Shown: in pieces, positions 32,795-45,898 of the stretch
How positions within the stretch are numbered: the first letter of the stretch is position 1
Layout: each line of letters starts with the position of its first letter
DNA from: Dendrobium chrysotoxum
Taxonomy: Eukaryota; Streptophyta; Magnoliopsida; Asparagales; Orchidaceae
Length of the DNA stretch: 64,000 bases
Direction of reading: 5' to 3'
NCBI GenBank assembly: GCA_019925795.1
Contig: CM034309.1
Coordinates: forward strand, 22,376,729 to 22,440,728
Made by a program: the position numbers and the translations under genes
Notes under the pieces: model-generated
What the model was told of the DNA's origin: nothing
The model's input: only the letters and a program-made list of their open reading frames with translations
Databases searched by the model: none

Positions 32795-34125
32795 GTAAAA
32801 TTAAAGTTAGAGATGCTTTAAAGAGAGAAGTATAAAAATGAAGTAGAATTTGATGATATTTCAATCAACATGTGAAAATCCTGAAGAGATAGGTATGTCA
32901 AAATGGGTCAACATGTCAGGTTCAAGTCCAATCCGAAATTGACCCAACCCGAATCATGTCAACCCAAACCCGACTGTTTAATAAATGGGCAAAAAAATTG
33001 AATACAAACCTGACTCGATAACCCATTTCAATTAAAAAATATTTTTATTAACCCGTTTATTAAACAGGTCAACCCGAACTCAGATTTTTTGAGTCGGGTC
33101 TTTTATTGACACGCCTATTAGGAGATCAAGGCTCATTAAACTTTGTAATATTATTTTGAAAACCAAAAAAAATAGATGAGTGGAGGAGTGTGTTGATTCC
33201 TATTTTTAAAAATAAAGGTGATGCACAAGAGTGTGAATTATAGAGAAATTAAGTTAATGTGTCACACATTAAAACTCTGGGAGAGAATAATTAAACATAG
33301 GTTATGATGTGATACTAATGTTTCTCAAAATCAGTTTGGATTCATGCCAGATAAATCTACCATGGAAATTATACATTTGTTGAGAGGTTTGATGGAAAAA
33401 TATAGAGAGAATACGGAAGATTTACATATGATATTTATTGATTTAGAAAAACATGATAAAGTTCTAAGAGAAGTGCTCTGGAGAGTTGGGGTTTTGGGAG
33501 ATCAAATCATTAAAAAGAATATATGTTTTAGATATCTTGGGCCTATTGTTCAAAGCAATGGTGAAATAGATGTGGATATTATTAGTAGAATTCAAATTAG
33601 ATGGTTAAAGTGAAGGAATGCATCAAACCTGTTGTGTGATAGAAAAATACCCCTCAAACTAAAGTGAGAATTCTATAAAATGATGGTAAGACCTACAATG
33701 CTTTATAGCGTAGAATCTTAGCAATTAAAAGAGAAGTAATAAATTAATTTAAGTGTTGTAGAGATGAGGATGCTTAGGTGGATGAGTGGCTTTATACTTG
33801 GAGATAGAATGTGAAATGAGTATATGTGACAATATTGGAGTAGCTCTAGCAATAGATAAGATTAGAGAAATTCAACTTAGATGGGTTGGTCGCATAAAAT
33901 GTCAGCCTTCTGATGAACCGGTTAGGAGAGTAGACGTATTAGATCTGACTTATATTAAGAAAGGTAAAGGTCAACCTAAAAAAATTGAGGTTAGAAAGTA
34001 TTAGAAATAAATTTTTTTATTATATTTAAATAAGAACTTTACTTTTAATAGGACATAATGGAGAAAAAGATTCATCTAGCCGACCCCATGTAGTGGGATA
34101 AAGGCTTGATGTTGTTGTGTTGAAT
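32795..34125 (+). mobile_element. RTE LINE copy, 5'-truncated, internally deleted, split by a MITE
   Basis: Reverse transcriptase blocks are recognisable: DEWRSVLIPIFKNKGDA (about 33180), FGFMPDKSTMEIIHLLRGL (33330s), DLHMIFIDLEK (33420s) and EVLWRV. The sequence then jumps to the post-catalytic RFRYLGP-type block (FRYLGPIVQSNGEID, 33530s), so the catalytic FADD region seen in the other copies is deleted near 33490-33510. The C-terminus reads RWVGRIK and the 3' end CATCTAGCCGACCCCATGTA then GATGTTGTTGTGTTG, a TTG-type tail typical of plant RTE. The 228-bp hAT MITE at 32890 interrupts the frame; sequence on both sides matches one RTE. Non-functional. Confidence 0.8.
32890..33117. mobile_element. 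hAT MITE inside the RTE copy
   Basis: 228 bp, starting TAGGTATGTCAAAATGGG and ending TTATTGACACGCCTA, inverted ends (TAGGYRTGTCAA). The flanks TGAAGAGA and TTAGGAGA match in 6 of 8 positions, and the other RTE copies show that this site was originally one TTAGGAGA-like sequence. The interior, with GACCCAACCCGA and GGTCAACCCGAA, is the same family as 11458-11752. Confidence 0.7.
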
Positions 34126-37100
34126 AATTTCTCAATGGTTCATCATGCATGCACAAAAACACATACAAATTGCATACAAGCAATATAATGGATTGAAGAC
34201 AAACTCACTCCTTAATAAACATTACACAATTATTTACACAAGATAAATATTTGTAAATATATGTGCATATACATGAACACAATTATGAGAAACTGATATA
34301 ACAATGGGAATAAATCTTAAGAAGAGATGTGTCTACAACCAACGAAATATTTGGCATGCACAAATGCGGAAGAAAAATCTCTTTTCTCTCAAGAGACTCT
34401 CAAACTGCTATTTTTACCTTAGTAATAGGGTAAAAGGGGCTAAAATTTCAAGAAGATGATAGCCATCAGGGCACTCCTACGATCATTCCAACCTTGATTT
34501 CAAAGGTACACAATGCCTTAATCAAGGGCTTAATATAACTAGCAGTATCAGAATGGGTGGAGACAGAAACATCTCACCCAATTCAAATGTAGGCTAGCAT
34601 CGGATGTATACGTCACAACAATATTAGGGTTTTTTTTTAAGGATACTTGTAGGAACATAAAAGCCCCAAAGCTTTCTTAGCCAATAGCATTTTATGCGTT
34701 GGTTGATATAGCATTGAATACTTTACACATTTTAAATTTTCACGAATGCAACAATTTTTTTAAATACTAGAGGAGTTTTGTACCTTCTGGTTATTACCCG
34801 CTTATTTATCACTGCCTCTGTTGAGGCAGCCAAATGGAAAAAGAAGGGAGCATCGAACTTGTTTTTAACAGAGGAATCATATGAAACTTAGGCCCAACCA
34901 AATGTTAAGTCTTTCTAGTTATATCAACCAAACGATGGAATAATTTTATGAGCATCTGAAAAACCGAGAAATCAGATTAAACATACTGTAAATATCTTAA
35001 ATTTTGCTGCCAATCAAACACAAAACTTAAAGCTCCGTTTCAGACCCCTCTCCTAAATTCTAGCTAAGACAGACTCGATAGTTTCAGGGTTTCAACAACT
35101 TCAATCTATAATTTCACTTAAAACTTGAATTTTATTTTAAAAAAACAATTATTAGCATTGTATTATATATATATATTTTAAGCTTTGGATAAGATTATCA
35201 CAGCCAAGGATTTTCTACGGTAATGGGACGTAACATTCCAGACTAAGATGATAATAAAAGTAATACTCCCCTAAATAAACCTTCTCTTTTTTGTTGCGTT
35301 CACACTCTGTAGCCGAATTAAAAAAAAATTATATTACACAACAACTTTATACCAAATCAAAATCAAATTAGGACATGCTTCAGCCAAAAATGATCCAATT
35401 CATCGAAGACTTATATCTATGCAATCATACATAAATTTCAATGAAAAAAACAAACAAAAACTAAATAGAGGTAACAATGCTCCAATACAATATCTTAGTG
35501 ACAATAGTTTTTCAGAGCAGGCGGTGATATTACGAACTACATTAATGATTGGGAAGCCTCTCAAATCATAACATAGCTATGCAGTCATGAACTTTGACCA
35601 ATATGTCATTTCCTAGGTATGAATCAGACAAGCACCAAATTTATCTGCCAAGCATTGACGGGCGGGTTTGAACTGAAGTAAAACTCAGCAAATAAAATAG
35701 AACTCGGAACTATGAAATCAAAAAAGCCCACAGATATCAGTTTGTTCCAAGGCTTTTTAAATAATAAATATTATCAAAATAAATGAAAAATATCAAAGAA
35801 ATTAAAGTTTGGTTTACAAAACCAGCTCCACTTGTATTTAGATTCAAAGATGAGAAAAAATCACTTACTACGCTGGAAATACACTGGACCGAAAGAGAAA
35901 ATTTAATGAGCAAACTTTTAATATATCATATCAATTGCTTTACAACTGTCTTTCTCCCCAAATTAAGATTTCCGAGTACAAATTAAAAGGCAACCAAAGA
36001 AACCCACGCACATAATTTCATTGCTTCATAAGCAAGCAAACTAGTAATTTAACCAGCAAAACTATTCACCTGTACAAAACTTTTTGAGGTGAATAATAAT
36101 AGCAGATGATTCAAATATGTGTAGTTGGGTACCACTATACCACCAAAAAAACTTTAATGATTAAGTAGGTATTACTCATAGAGTAACAAGAGAGGAAAAA
36201 GATGGGAGGAAGAAAAACTGATTGAAAAGAATGAGTGATGGCACAATCATATTCTCTTTCTTCCACTTAAGAAAGCAACTCAGTTGAATAACTAATAGAA
36301 ACCGGTCAGAAATAAGAGCACTGAACAATTTTTACATAGTAATTGATCCTATAATACCACAAAAAATTGAATCACCAACTTAAATAGTCTCCTCAAAATG
36401 CAAAAGGAACGAGATAAAAAAAAAACGGAGTCCTCATACAGTTTTAGACCATAGGCAAACATATAAAAGCTACTCTTAAAGAGGAAGAGATATAAGTTCT
36501 TCTTCACCCCTGGGTCCAGATCATGGTAAATGTTATATGAAGTCTGAGGGCGTTGCTTTAAGAACTTCACAACTATGTGCTCAAATACTTTGTAAGAAGA
36601 AACCTAATGATTAATTTCAAAGTTGCAGCTTGAAGTAATCTCCTTGGGCCTTTTTTGCTTTCTTTTTAATCAGCAAAGTAAAACCTAAAAGACCAGCCAT
36701 AAAATGACATGAAATGCTAATAAGTTGCATGTCATGTTGATACTAAATCATAATGGATGCAAATTTCTATAATGATCAGTTTTAAATTTCAATTTTTGCA
36801 TATTAAAATTGAAGTTCGTGATCTGAATTTTACTTGTAAATCAGCCATTGGAAGTTTGTTTTTGTGTTCCTATGATGTTATCCTATCCTTAAGACTGCAA
36901 TTTTGATCCTACAAGTTCATGGTACTGCGGTTGAGTCTTGCTTTCTAAAGCTACTTTCTGTTTGCTTGTTTTGCTTCTGAGAGTCCCATACTTGTGGTTC
37001 CTCTGTTTCTACATAACTGCTCATCCCAGCTCAGTATTTGCTGTCGATCATTGTAGTAAGCTGTTATTATCTGTTGCCGCTATTTTTGTTGGAGTCCCAA

Positions 37101-37882
37101 ATTTTTCAGTGGCTCCTTTTGGTAGCTTCTCTTAAGATTCCTACGTGACTAAAGAGTGCTGGGTTTTTCCGTTGTGGCTTCCAAGACTGCAACAATTAGC
37201 AGGGCGTTCGTTCCCATTGCTCCTAGGCGGGTCCTTTGGATGTTGCAATTTCTCCTTTTCTATGGCTAGCTCTCAGGCGTTCATATTTGTTTCTACTTGA
37301 TGATTATAAATCAAGATTTAACACATGTAAAGAAAACAATCATAGCTAAATAAAATTTCAGCTTAGATGTGCAGCTCCTCTTTTTTTTTTTTTAAATAAG
37401 CATATCTCAAATATTTTATTAATTCAAACAAAGGCACAAGTAACAGGCCAATTGCAAATTGATTCCATACATAGAGCTAAAGAATGTCTAATTAAAAGGT
37501 CACAGACCAAATTTGAACTTGTGTCAAATAGTTAATTTACAGTAGAAGGCAATAAAGCTTTCAATAGATTGGACTTTATCCTTATTTTTCATTAAAGTTA
37601 ATAAATATTTATTTAAATTTAGTAACTTGGGTCATGTGAATTTTGTTGGCCTTCTACATTTTGATTAGAAGGTTTTAATTAAAAAAGAGGAAAAACCAAA
37701 CTCTAAATGGGCCAAAATAATATTATTTTTTCGTATCATTTTTTGTGCGATAGATGGGGGATAGACATTCGATTAAAGAGATAAAAATAATGCATGCTTC
37801 TTGGATTTTTGTGCATCTCTCTCTTCATCATATTTTATTTCTAACTCTTCATCTTCGCTACTATTGGGCTAAGTGAAAGAGA
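34126..37882. other. Long AT-rich stretch without identified gene
   Basis: No coding domain, terminal repeat or RNA gene recognised on either strand. Open frames of 60-73 codons lack similarity to anything I know. A more balanced-composition piece at 36860-37300 (TGCTGTCGATCATTG, GGCGGGTCCTTTGG) may be a gene fragment but shows no domain. Confidence 0.35.
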
Positions 37883-38030
37883 TTTACAATAGACAAATTT
37901 ATGAAAAGGTGCATCTTTTTAATGGCCAAATTATAAAAGGAGCAGATTTTCAATGAAAATAAGTATAAAAAGTGGATGAATAAATAAATTTAGGAAGGAG
38001 ACAACACGGAGAACAGAAGGCTGTATTAAA

Positions 38031-38148
38031 AAACTGGAACTTAATTATTCAGTTCAATTGAAACTGGAACTTAATTATCCAGTTTCAATAGAAACCAGAG
38101 CTTCATTATCTGGTTTCTATTAAAATCGGAACTTAATTATCCGGTTTC
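38031..38148. repeat. Subterminal palindrome array, left (four units)
   Basis: Four units of about 31 bp, each palindromic: GAAACYGGAACTTAATTATC then CRGTTTC. Inside the left terminus of the large element. Confidence 0.85.
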
Positions 38149-38779
38149 AAAAAATTTTTAATTTGTTCGCTTGTAAATCATTATTTAACGGTATTTAAAT
38201 TAGATTTAAAATATCATCTCACTATATGAGTAATAATTTATTTTGACAAAATTTAAATAGTATATTATTTATAAATTTAGTTTTATTTTTAAATTTAGTT
38301 AAAATAAAACAATTGTAAATTCATTTATGAATAATTTGTACTAAGTATGTATATAATTTGTTATATATTTAAATAAATTATTATAATATAATTTAAATTA
38401 TGCATTACGAACATTATACTCTATTACGTTTGTATCAAAATAATATATTCATTGAACAGTAATGAATAGATGATGACAGTAAATATGTAAGTATTTATTT
38501 ATAACAGTTAATAGTCTAACCTAATATGACAGCTCTATAAAAAGAAATTACTATGTATTTGGTGTACACATTGGATTTCTCTATCCAAAAATCATTCAAA
38601 GCATAGGATCCTTATAACGTTTCGTTCATTGTGTATTAACATGCCATGTAGCTTGCAAAAACCTATCCCATCAGATAGTCTGTCAAGTTATAAGGTCCAA
38701 TCAAGTTTTATTATAATTTTTTGCTGCATGTGATGGTCGGATATGTTTACTCTCTGCTATTTAAATGATGCATAGACAT

Positions 38780-39430
38780 ATGAAGTATATCTGTAAAGAT
38801 TTTATTTGAGTCGTTTTGGCCATATATGGAAAGGCTTTGAGGCATTCCCAACAAAGAAAGGTTCGATGATGCAAGCCGAAGAATGCATGCTTGTATAGCA
38901 CGGGCCAGTGACACTCCATTTGAGCAAAAGGCGAATGCGAATGAGATATTTAAGTGTTACATCCATGAATGATCAAAACATGAGGATTATGCCCTCTGGA
39001 GTGTGCATGCTGAGATAATGAGGGTCAAACTTTACAAGACGAGAAATTTTTTAAATGCCGTCGGTTAGAAATATCTTCAAATGAGGTTTCGAGAAAAGAA
39101 TGGTCACCTTGTTAGTCCTCATTTTTTACAGATGCGGTACTATGAGATGAAATGCCACAGAGATGGCGGTCATTCACCGCGAGATATTGACTGCAGCTAT
39201 CTTGACATTGAGCATGTCATTTTATATCATCGTTGGTCTTCGGGGTTTGACCATTCATTTTGAATTTTTATAAAGATCGGGTAAAGGAGCTATTACCTGA
39301 TGATAAGTCTAGACAGTTCTTCAATATTGAGAATTGTCAAGACCTTCAATATGAGTTCGAGTTTCATTTGAAATGCTGTCCAACTCAAACACAACTCCAA
39401 GCACGTCTGCATATGCTGCTTAAAAAATAG
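38780..39430 (+). pseudogene. Unrecognised inward-reading gene of the palindrome, left copy
   Basis: Inverted twin of 45899-46560, more broken. Recognisable pieces are NANEIFKCYIHE (about 38935), HAEIMRVKLYKTRNFLNA (39010-39060), GGHSPRDIDCSYLDIEHVIL (39160s) and DDKSRQFFNIENCQDLQYE then LHMLLKK stop at 39430. Conservation between arms is stronger in these codons than in surrounding DNA, which suggests that it once encoded protein. Function unknown. Confidence 0.5.
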
Positions 39431-39938
39431 TAAATCTATGTCTTTGTCTGAATGTTAGCTTTATCACCTTCAGTTGTATTTTCTTCACTATAGTTTTTAT
39501 ATTTAATATCAATTATGTCTTATGTATTTTACTATGGTACGTGGTTAGTTACATGTGCTTCTTCATATATAAAAAATATGTTTTGGATGAATACTTATGA
39601 ATCTTTAGTTTAGTTTTGCTGAATATTTGTCTGCATGCATTATTATTTTATTTATGTAAATTAATTTATCATGTTATTTGTATATTTGTATTAATAAAAA
39701 AAAATTGAACTAATATGTATAATTATGTTAGTCAATTAAGCATTAATCTATAAATAATTATTTAACTATATGTTGAATTTTTAAATATAACTATTAAAAT
39801 ATATATATTTTTGTTTAATTGAATAATTGTCATAATATATTATGCAATTAACAAAAACAAAAGAGAAGTTCAAATAATAGAAATAAAATATATAATCCGA
39901 TTACATCAACACAACATACATGATGTCAATCTTTTCCC

Positions 39939-42100
39939 CTACTTTTTACGTTTGGGGATGGCTGCACTCTCTGGTATATATCTATCAGGTGGTCGGCTTG
40001 TCCTCGGATCTAACTGGGCCTCAGCAGCATCTCTTCCTTGTCCCTCCAAGTCAACAGTGCTTTGTGGTGGTTGAGTTGGCTGGAGGAGCTCATCCTGTTG
40101 TGTAGGAGAGTGTGGCAATCCGAATAGATTCATTCATCCGGGATCTGCATATTCGACGTGTATAGCGGCACTTGTTGCGATGCTTAAGTATCTGTCTGGT
40201 ATGCAGAAGCACTACTGCCCCATTGAAGGCCATACTGATTCCAATATTATCTTGATGATTCTGCCTCTGATGAACCCCCCCCCCCCCCAATCATACTAGG
40301 AAATTCTGCAGCGAACTATGATGGCATAGTGAACTCTCCGGACCCCACATGCATTGACTGTCTTGCTGGTTCATATGTCGCTCTTATATGACTGCTCTCT
40401 TTTATCATCCTGGACGAAGCATCTGATGTAGACGGCCTTGACATCTGAAGCTCATCATGATTTCTGCTGGACCTTTTTTCTCCCATGCTCCTCAGTAGAC
40501 TCAATCAAGCTATAGTTAATAAATAAAGAAGCCTCAAGCCTGGAATATAGCTTATCACAATCGTCAAGTGCCTATTGCATAGAACTTGCACTTTCTCTAT
40601 GCTGAACAACGAATGGATGAGTAATACGCCTGCTACGTCTGATATAATCAGTCTGCTTTTAGACAATGCAATGTTACTCAAATTATGAGTAATTAAATAA
40701 CTTAAACTGTCGAAGCAACCTTACTTACCATCATCGTTCGCCTGGAGACCAGGGGTAGAACATCTTCAGAGGTTGTTGTGGAACATTCAGTATAATCAGG
40801 GAAGCCCATGACCGGTACCATCTCATGTATATAGATAACTCATCCCTTTCATTTTTCTCTGGTGGAATAATTGAAATGATGCGTGCGCGCCTATTATTCC
40901 ATAGATTTATGTGATTTAAATGATATTGTGTCCAGTCAACATCAACTCTTCCACGCCCATCAACTCGCTTGAAGGTTTATTCGATGGGTCGTACGTCTGT
41001 GGTCTGGACACCACCAAATTGATGCATCACCCGATCTACCATGTGCCACTCCACCCGCTTCCAGCTAATCAGCTGGATTCATGCACTGTATATCTTTGAT
41101 GACTCTTAACATATAGGAGGTAGCCGCATAATGACTTCCTCAGTGTATGGTGTCTTCAGAACCTGTTGAAACAGGATTTTGTTGAATGAGTTTTTTATGC
41201 AATGAAAAAATTAATGCTTGTAACTTATGAACAAGTACCTGGCTTTGACACAATCCATCTAGCTCGTCCAGATAAGTTAATAAGTTCCCAGATAAAACCT
41301 CGTGTAAACGGTCCTCCGCCCACCTGTACATAAAATCATGTTTAAATGTTTGAAATGAATAGATTATGGAATGTGATTCACGTAAATATAACTGTAAATT
41401 ATATCTATAACCAAGAGGTTTTCCAGGAATATCGGAGAAAGTAGGTACTCGAAGTTTTGGTCTACCAACATGCAGTTGCTCCTAAGACCAAACATGCAGC
41501 AGTAGCAAACATCTAGCAATATACAATCTAGTGGGCTTCATCACTGAATATAGTTCTCTGTATAAGTTTGCAAGGACCGAACTACCTAGTGACATCCTAC
41601 TAAACTGCATCAAATCTTCAATAAGTGGTAGCTACTGTAACGATACATGCGACCCTGAGCAATCTGGCAAGAGGAAGCAACCAATCATGTATAAAACATA
41701 TGCTCTAATATGCTGTATGAAAACATTAGGATCCAAATCGTTGTAGGTCTCTCTATAGAAGGTCCATAGCAACTAGCGCAGTGGCATCATCAAGTTGATA
41801 TGCGAATTCCTCATACTAAAAGTAGCCTGCACATTTTCATCTGCATGGTGGTGGTATACTATCTCAGGATCGGAGTGAGTACCGAGCAGCTCGTCACAAC
41901 AATCATGCCAAGTCTCCCATCGAAAATTAGCTCCCACAATAAGTGGCCCAACCATGGCATCTCTGTTCACCCTAAGTCCGAGCAAAAACTGCACATCTTA
42001 TAGAGTGATGGTCATTTCTCCTACAGGCAAATGGAATGTGTTCGTAGAAGGGCACCATCGCTCGACAAGCGCAGTAACCAAGTAATGGTCCAATCTAACG
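39939..42100 (-). pseudogene. Plant mobile domain (PMD) gene, left-arm copy
   Basis: Same gene as 43245-45391 on the opposite strand. From 42100 downward: VTALVERWCPSTNTFHLPVG, GLRVNRDAMVGPLIVGANFR, WETWHDCCDELLGTHSDP (about 42080-41780), YRWAEDRLHEVLSGNL and YLDELDGLCQS (41320-41250), then VEWHMVDRVMRQF (about 41050), LWNNRRARI (40890s) and the tail ending with stop at 39939 (SRPPDRYIPESAAIPKRKK). It carries its own lesions, such as a stop in the TITLxD motif at about 42000. Reads outward from the loop, away from its twin. Confidence 0.75.
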
Positions 42101-43244
42101 GTTGATATCGTTAGACTTTCTACAATCACCTTAATAACCTTTGCTACAAAAATCTCCAACCCACATCACTCAAACCAGCTTCATTCCTACAAAAGGGATT
42201 TTTCATAACTTCATCGTATGTGTGCCATAATATGCAGTCTTCACCCTCTGACCAAAAATGCATACAGCACAGAAAAACTTCATTTGATTTGGCCTTCTCC
42301 TCTAGGCCATCGTCAGTGGAATGAGCCAAACATTACTTCAATCGACTGCTACCCTCCACAATCAATTTCTTCAAAAGAATTTTTAGAGTCATATACATGA
42401 CAAACAAAGATATAAAAAGTAGAAGAAGATTTGCAAAGAAACTTGACCCTGCAGGATACAGATCTCATGCATCCAAATAATCAAAACATGCTTAATTTAT
42501 ATAATGCCATCAAATATCATTAATATAAGTTGGTAAAAATAAATCATTAAGCTGATTTGACAATACAAACTGATATGATAATACTAGCTGTTCTGACAAA
42601 ATTGACTTGACAGTATATAAACAGTACCAATTTTCTTTTTTGGATTATTATTAACTAAACAAAATTTTAGGTTGTTAAATTTTAGATTCTTTTGTAAATA
42701 TAATTCTAATGAAATTATAATTGTTTGTCAAGTATAACATAATATTTAAAATAAATCAGCAAAAGGTCTATATTTATGTTATTGCTTAAGTAGCACTAGT
42801 AATTTCTGTAAAAGTTAAAATTCTCTTTGATGAACTGGTATTTGGTAAAGATTCGAATGAACAGGACATGTTTGATAAATATAGGATAAATATTTTAATA
42901 CCGATATGACAGATCAGGGTGGCAGATCTCATTAACGTCGAAAAACTCATACAGCGGCTCTAAGCTAGTAGAGGATACTTACGTTCCGAGCATCATTGCA
43001 CCACGTTGCCCATAGGGTCACTGCTCCGGATCAGGTATAATTTCATATTTCATAAGCAAGCATCTTATTAATTATAGATCATGAATCGACAACAACTTTA
43101 TTTAAATTCACATGCTTCACAGTTACTGGAGGCTGCTCACCTACACATGCCACGAGAGTGGTCGATTTTTTGCTGACGATTCATTTATAGACTATATCTC
43201 GTTAAAATGGATCTGATCTAGCACATACATTATGTTAAACTAGA
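42101..43244. other. Unique loop of the palindrome
   Basis: Holds, on the minus strand at 42362-42144, a short coding block with KSNEVFLCCMHFWSEGED, LWHTYDEVMKNPF and LSDVGWRFL, ending in a stop. It aligns with the unrecognised gene of the arms (EIFRCCVH...ED...W...EVM...GWKYL), as a paralogue of maybe one-third identity. It lies directly upstream of the left-arm PMD gene. The rest (42420-43244) is AT-rich, with DPEQ-containing minus-strand traces near 43000 that may be a PMD first exon. Confidence 0.55.
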
Positions 43245-45391
43245 CCATTACCTGATTACTGTACTTGTCGAGCAATGGTGCCCTTCCACCAACACGTTCC
43301 ATTTGCCTGTAGGAGAAACGACCATCATCCTACAAGATGTGCAGGTTTTGCTCGGACTTAGGGTGGACGAGGATGCCATGGTTGGGCCACCAATTGTGGG
43401 AGCTGGTCTTCGATGGGAGACTTGGCATGATTGTTGTGACGAGCTACTTGATACTCACCCAGATCCAGAGATAGTATACCACAACCATGCAGATGAAAAT
43501 GTGCAGGCCACTTTTGATATGGGGAATTCACATATCAACTCGATGATGCCACTAAGCTGGTTGCTATAGACCTTCTACAGAGAGTCCTACAATGATTTGG
43601 ATCATAATATATTCATGCAGCATATTAGAGCATATATTTTATATATGATTGGTTTCTTACTCATGCCAAATTGCTCAGGGTCGCATATATCATTAGAGTA
43701 CCTATTACTTATAAAAGTCTTGATGCAGTTTAGTAAGATGTCACTAGGTAGTTCAGTCCTCGCAAACTTATACAGAGAATTATGTTTGGCGACGAAGCTC
43801 ACCAGATTGCATATTGCTGGATGATTACCACTGCTGCAGGTTTGGTCTTAGAAGCGAGTACATGTTGGTAGACCAACACTTCGAGTATCTACTTTCCCCG
43901 ATATTACTGAAAAATCTCTTGGTTACAGGTATAATTTACGGTTACATTTACGTGAATCACATTCCATAATCTATTCATTTCAAACATTTAAACATCATTT
44001 TACGTACAGATGGGTAGAGGACCGTTTACGCGAGGTTTCATCTTGAAACTTTTATTAATTTATCGAGACGAGCTAAATGAACTGTATTAGAGCCAAGTAC
44101 TTATTCATAAGTTACAAGCATAAATTTTTTAATTGCATAAAAAACTCATTCAACCAAACCCTGTCTCAATAGATTATGATGACACCATACACTGAGGAAG
44201 TCATTGCACGGCTACCTCCTATATGTCAGGAGTCATCAGAGATATGTAGAGCACGAGCCCCGCTAATTAGCTGGAAGTGGGTGGAGTGGCACATGGTAGA
44301 TCGGGTGATGCGCCAATTTGATGGTGTCCAGACCACAGACGTACGGCCCATCGAACGAACCTTCAAGCGAGTTGATGAGCATGGAAGAGCTAATGTTGAC
44401 TGGACATGGTATCAATTAAATCACATAAATCTATGGAATAATAGACGCGCACGCATCATTCCAATTATTCCACCAGAGGAAAATGGAAGGGAGAAGTTAT
44501 CTGTATACATGAGATGGTACCGATCGTGAGCTTCCATGTGCATACTGAATGTTCCTCAATAACCTCTGAAGACGTTCTACCCCAGGTCTCAAGGCTAGTG
44601 AATGATGATAAGTAAGATTACTTCAGAAGTTCAAGTTATTTAATTACTCATAATTTAGAGTAGCATTATATTGTCTAAAAACAGGTTGATTATACCAGAC
44701 ATAGCAGACGTATTACTCACCCATTCGTTAGTCTTCTTAGAGAAAGTGCAAGTTCTATGCAACAGGCACTTGACGATTGTGATGAGCTGTATTCCAGGTT
44801 TAAGGCTTCTTTATTTATTAACTACAGCTTGCTTGATTCCACCGAGCATGGGAGAAAAAGGTCCAACAAAAGTCATGATAAGCCTCAGATGTCAAGGCGG
44901 TCTACATCAGATGCTCCGTCCAAGATGATGGGAGAGAGCAGTATTACAAGAGCGACATATGAACCAGCAAGACAGTCAATGTATGCGGGGTCCGGAGGGT
45001 TCATTGTGTCATCATAGTTCGCTGCAGGATTTCCTAGCATGATGGGGGGAGGGAAAGGTTCGTCAGAGGTAGGACCATCAAAATAATAATAGAATCAGTA
45101 CGACCTACAATGGGGCAGTAGTGCTTCTGCATACCAGACAAATACTCAAGCATTGCAATAAGTATCGTTATACATGCCGGGTATGCAGATCCTGATATAG
45201 ATGAATCCATTCGGATTGCCACACTCTCCTACACAGTAGGATGAGCTCCTCCAGCCAACTCAACCACCACAAAGCACTGCAGACTTGGAGGAAAAATATA
45301 GAGATGTTGTTGAGGCCCAGTTAGATTCGAGGACAAGCCGACCACTTGATAGATACACACTAGGGAGTGCAACCATCCCCAAACATAAGTA
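43245..45391 (+). pseudogene. Plant mobile domain (PMD) gene, right-arm copy
   Basis: The order of blocks fits a PMD protein: DHYLITVLVEQWCPSTNTFH, LPVGETTIILQDVQVLLGLR, VGPPIVGAGLRWETW (exon 1, from 43245); intron GT-AG 43929-44009; WVEDRLREVSS; intron 44097-44172; then PLISWKWVEWHMVDRVMRQF, DVRPIERTFKRVDEHGR, WTWYQLNHINLWNNRR, LSVYMRWYRS; intron 44612-44684; and a Ser-rich tail ending PKHK stop at 45391. PMD is found in MAIL/MAIN proteins and, mostly, in TE-encoded proteins; its biochemical role is not settled. Frames break near 43570, 43825 and 44060, so I call it a pseudogene although splice sites remain. The N-terminal exon is not fully defined. Confidence 0.75.
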
Positions 45392-45898
45392 GGAGACAAA
45401 ATTGACATCATGTATGTTATGCTGATATAATCGGACCATGTCTTATTTCTATGATATGAACTTCTCTTTTATTTTTGTTAATTGCATAACATATTATGAC
45501 AATTATTCAAATAAACTAAACAAAAATTTAAAATATATTTTAATAGTTATATTTAAAAATTCAACATATAGTTAAATAATTATTTATAAATTAATACTTA
45601 ATTGACTAAAATAATTATACATATTAGTTCAAATTTTTATATTAATATAAATATACAAATAACATGACAAATTAATTTACATAAATAAAATAATAACATA
45701 TGCTGACAAATATTCAACAAAACTAAATTAAAGATTCATAAATACTCATCCAAAATAGATTTTTTTTATGAAAAAGCACATGTAACTAACCATATACTAT
45801 AGTAAAATACATAAAACAATTGATATTAAATATAAAAACTACAGTGAAGAAAACACAACTGAAGTTGATGAAGCTAACATTCAGACGAAGACATAGAT

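Larger units (their letters stand above)
37892..42100 (+). repeat. Left arm of the inverted repeat
   Basis: It matches the reverse complement of the right arm from the terminus to about 42100, where similarity stops just past TGGTCCAATCTAAC. Compared with the right arm it lacks about 190 bp near 38200-38230 (right arm 47110-47310) and has four instead of seven subterminal palindromes. Left-arm extra: a duplicated terminus-like motif, GACAAATTTATGAAAAGG at 37892 and GGCCAAATTATAAAAGG at about 37925. Confidence 0.8.
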
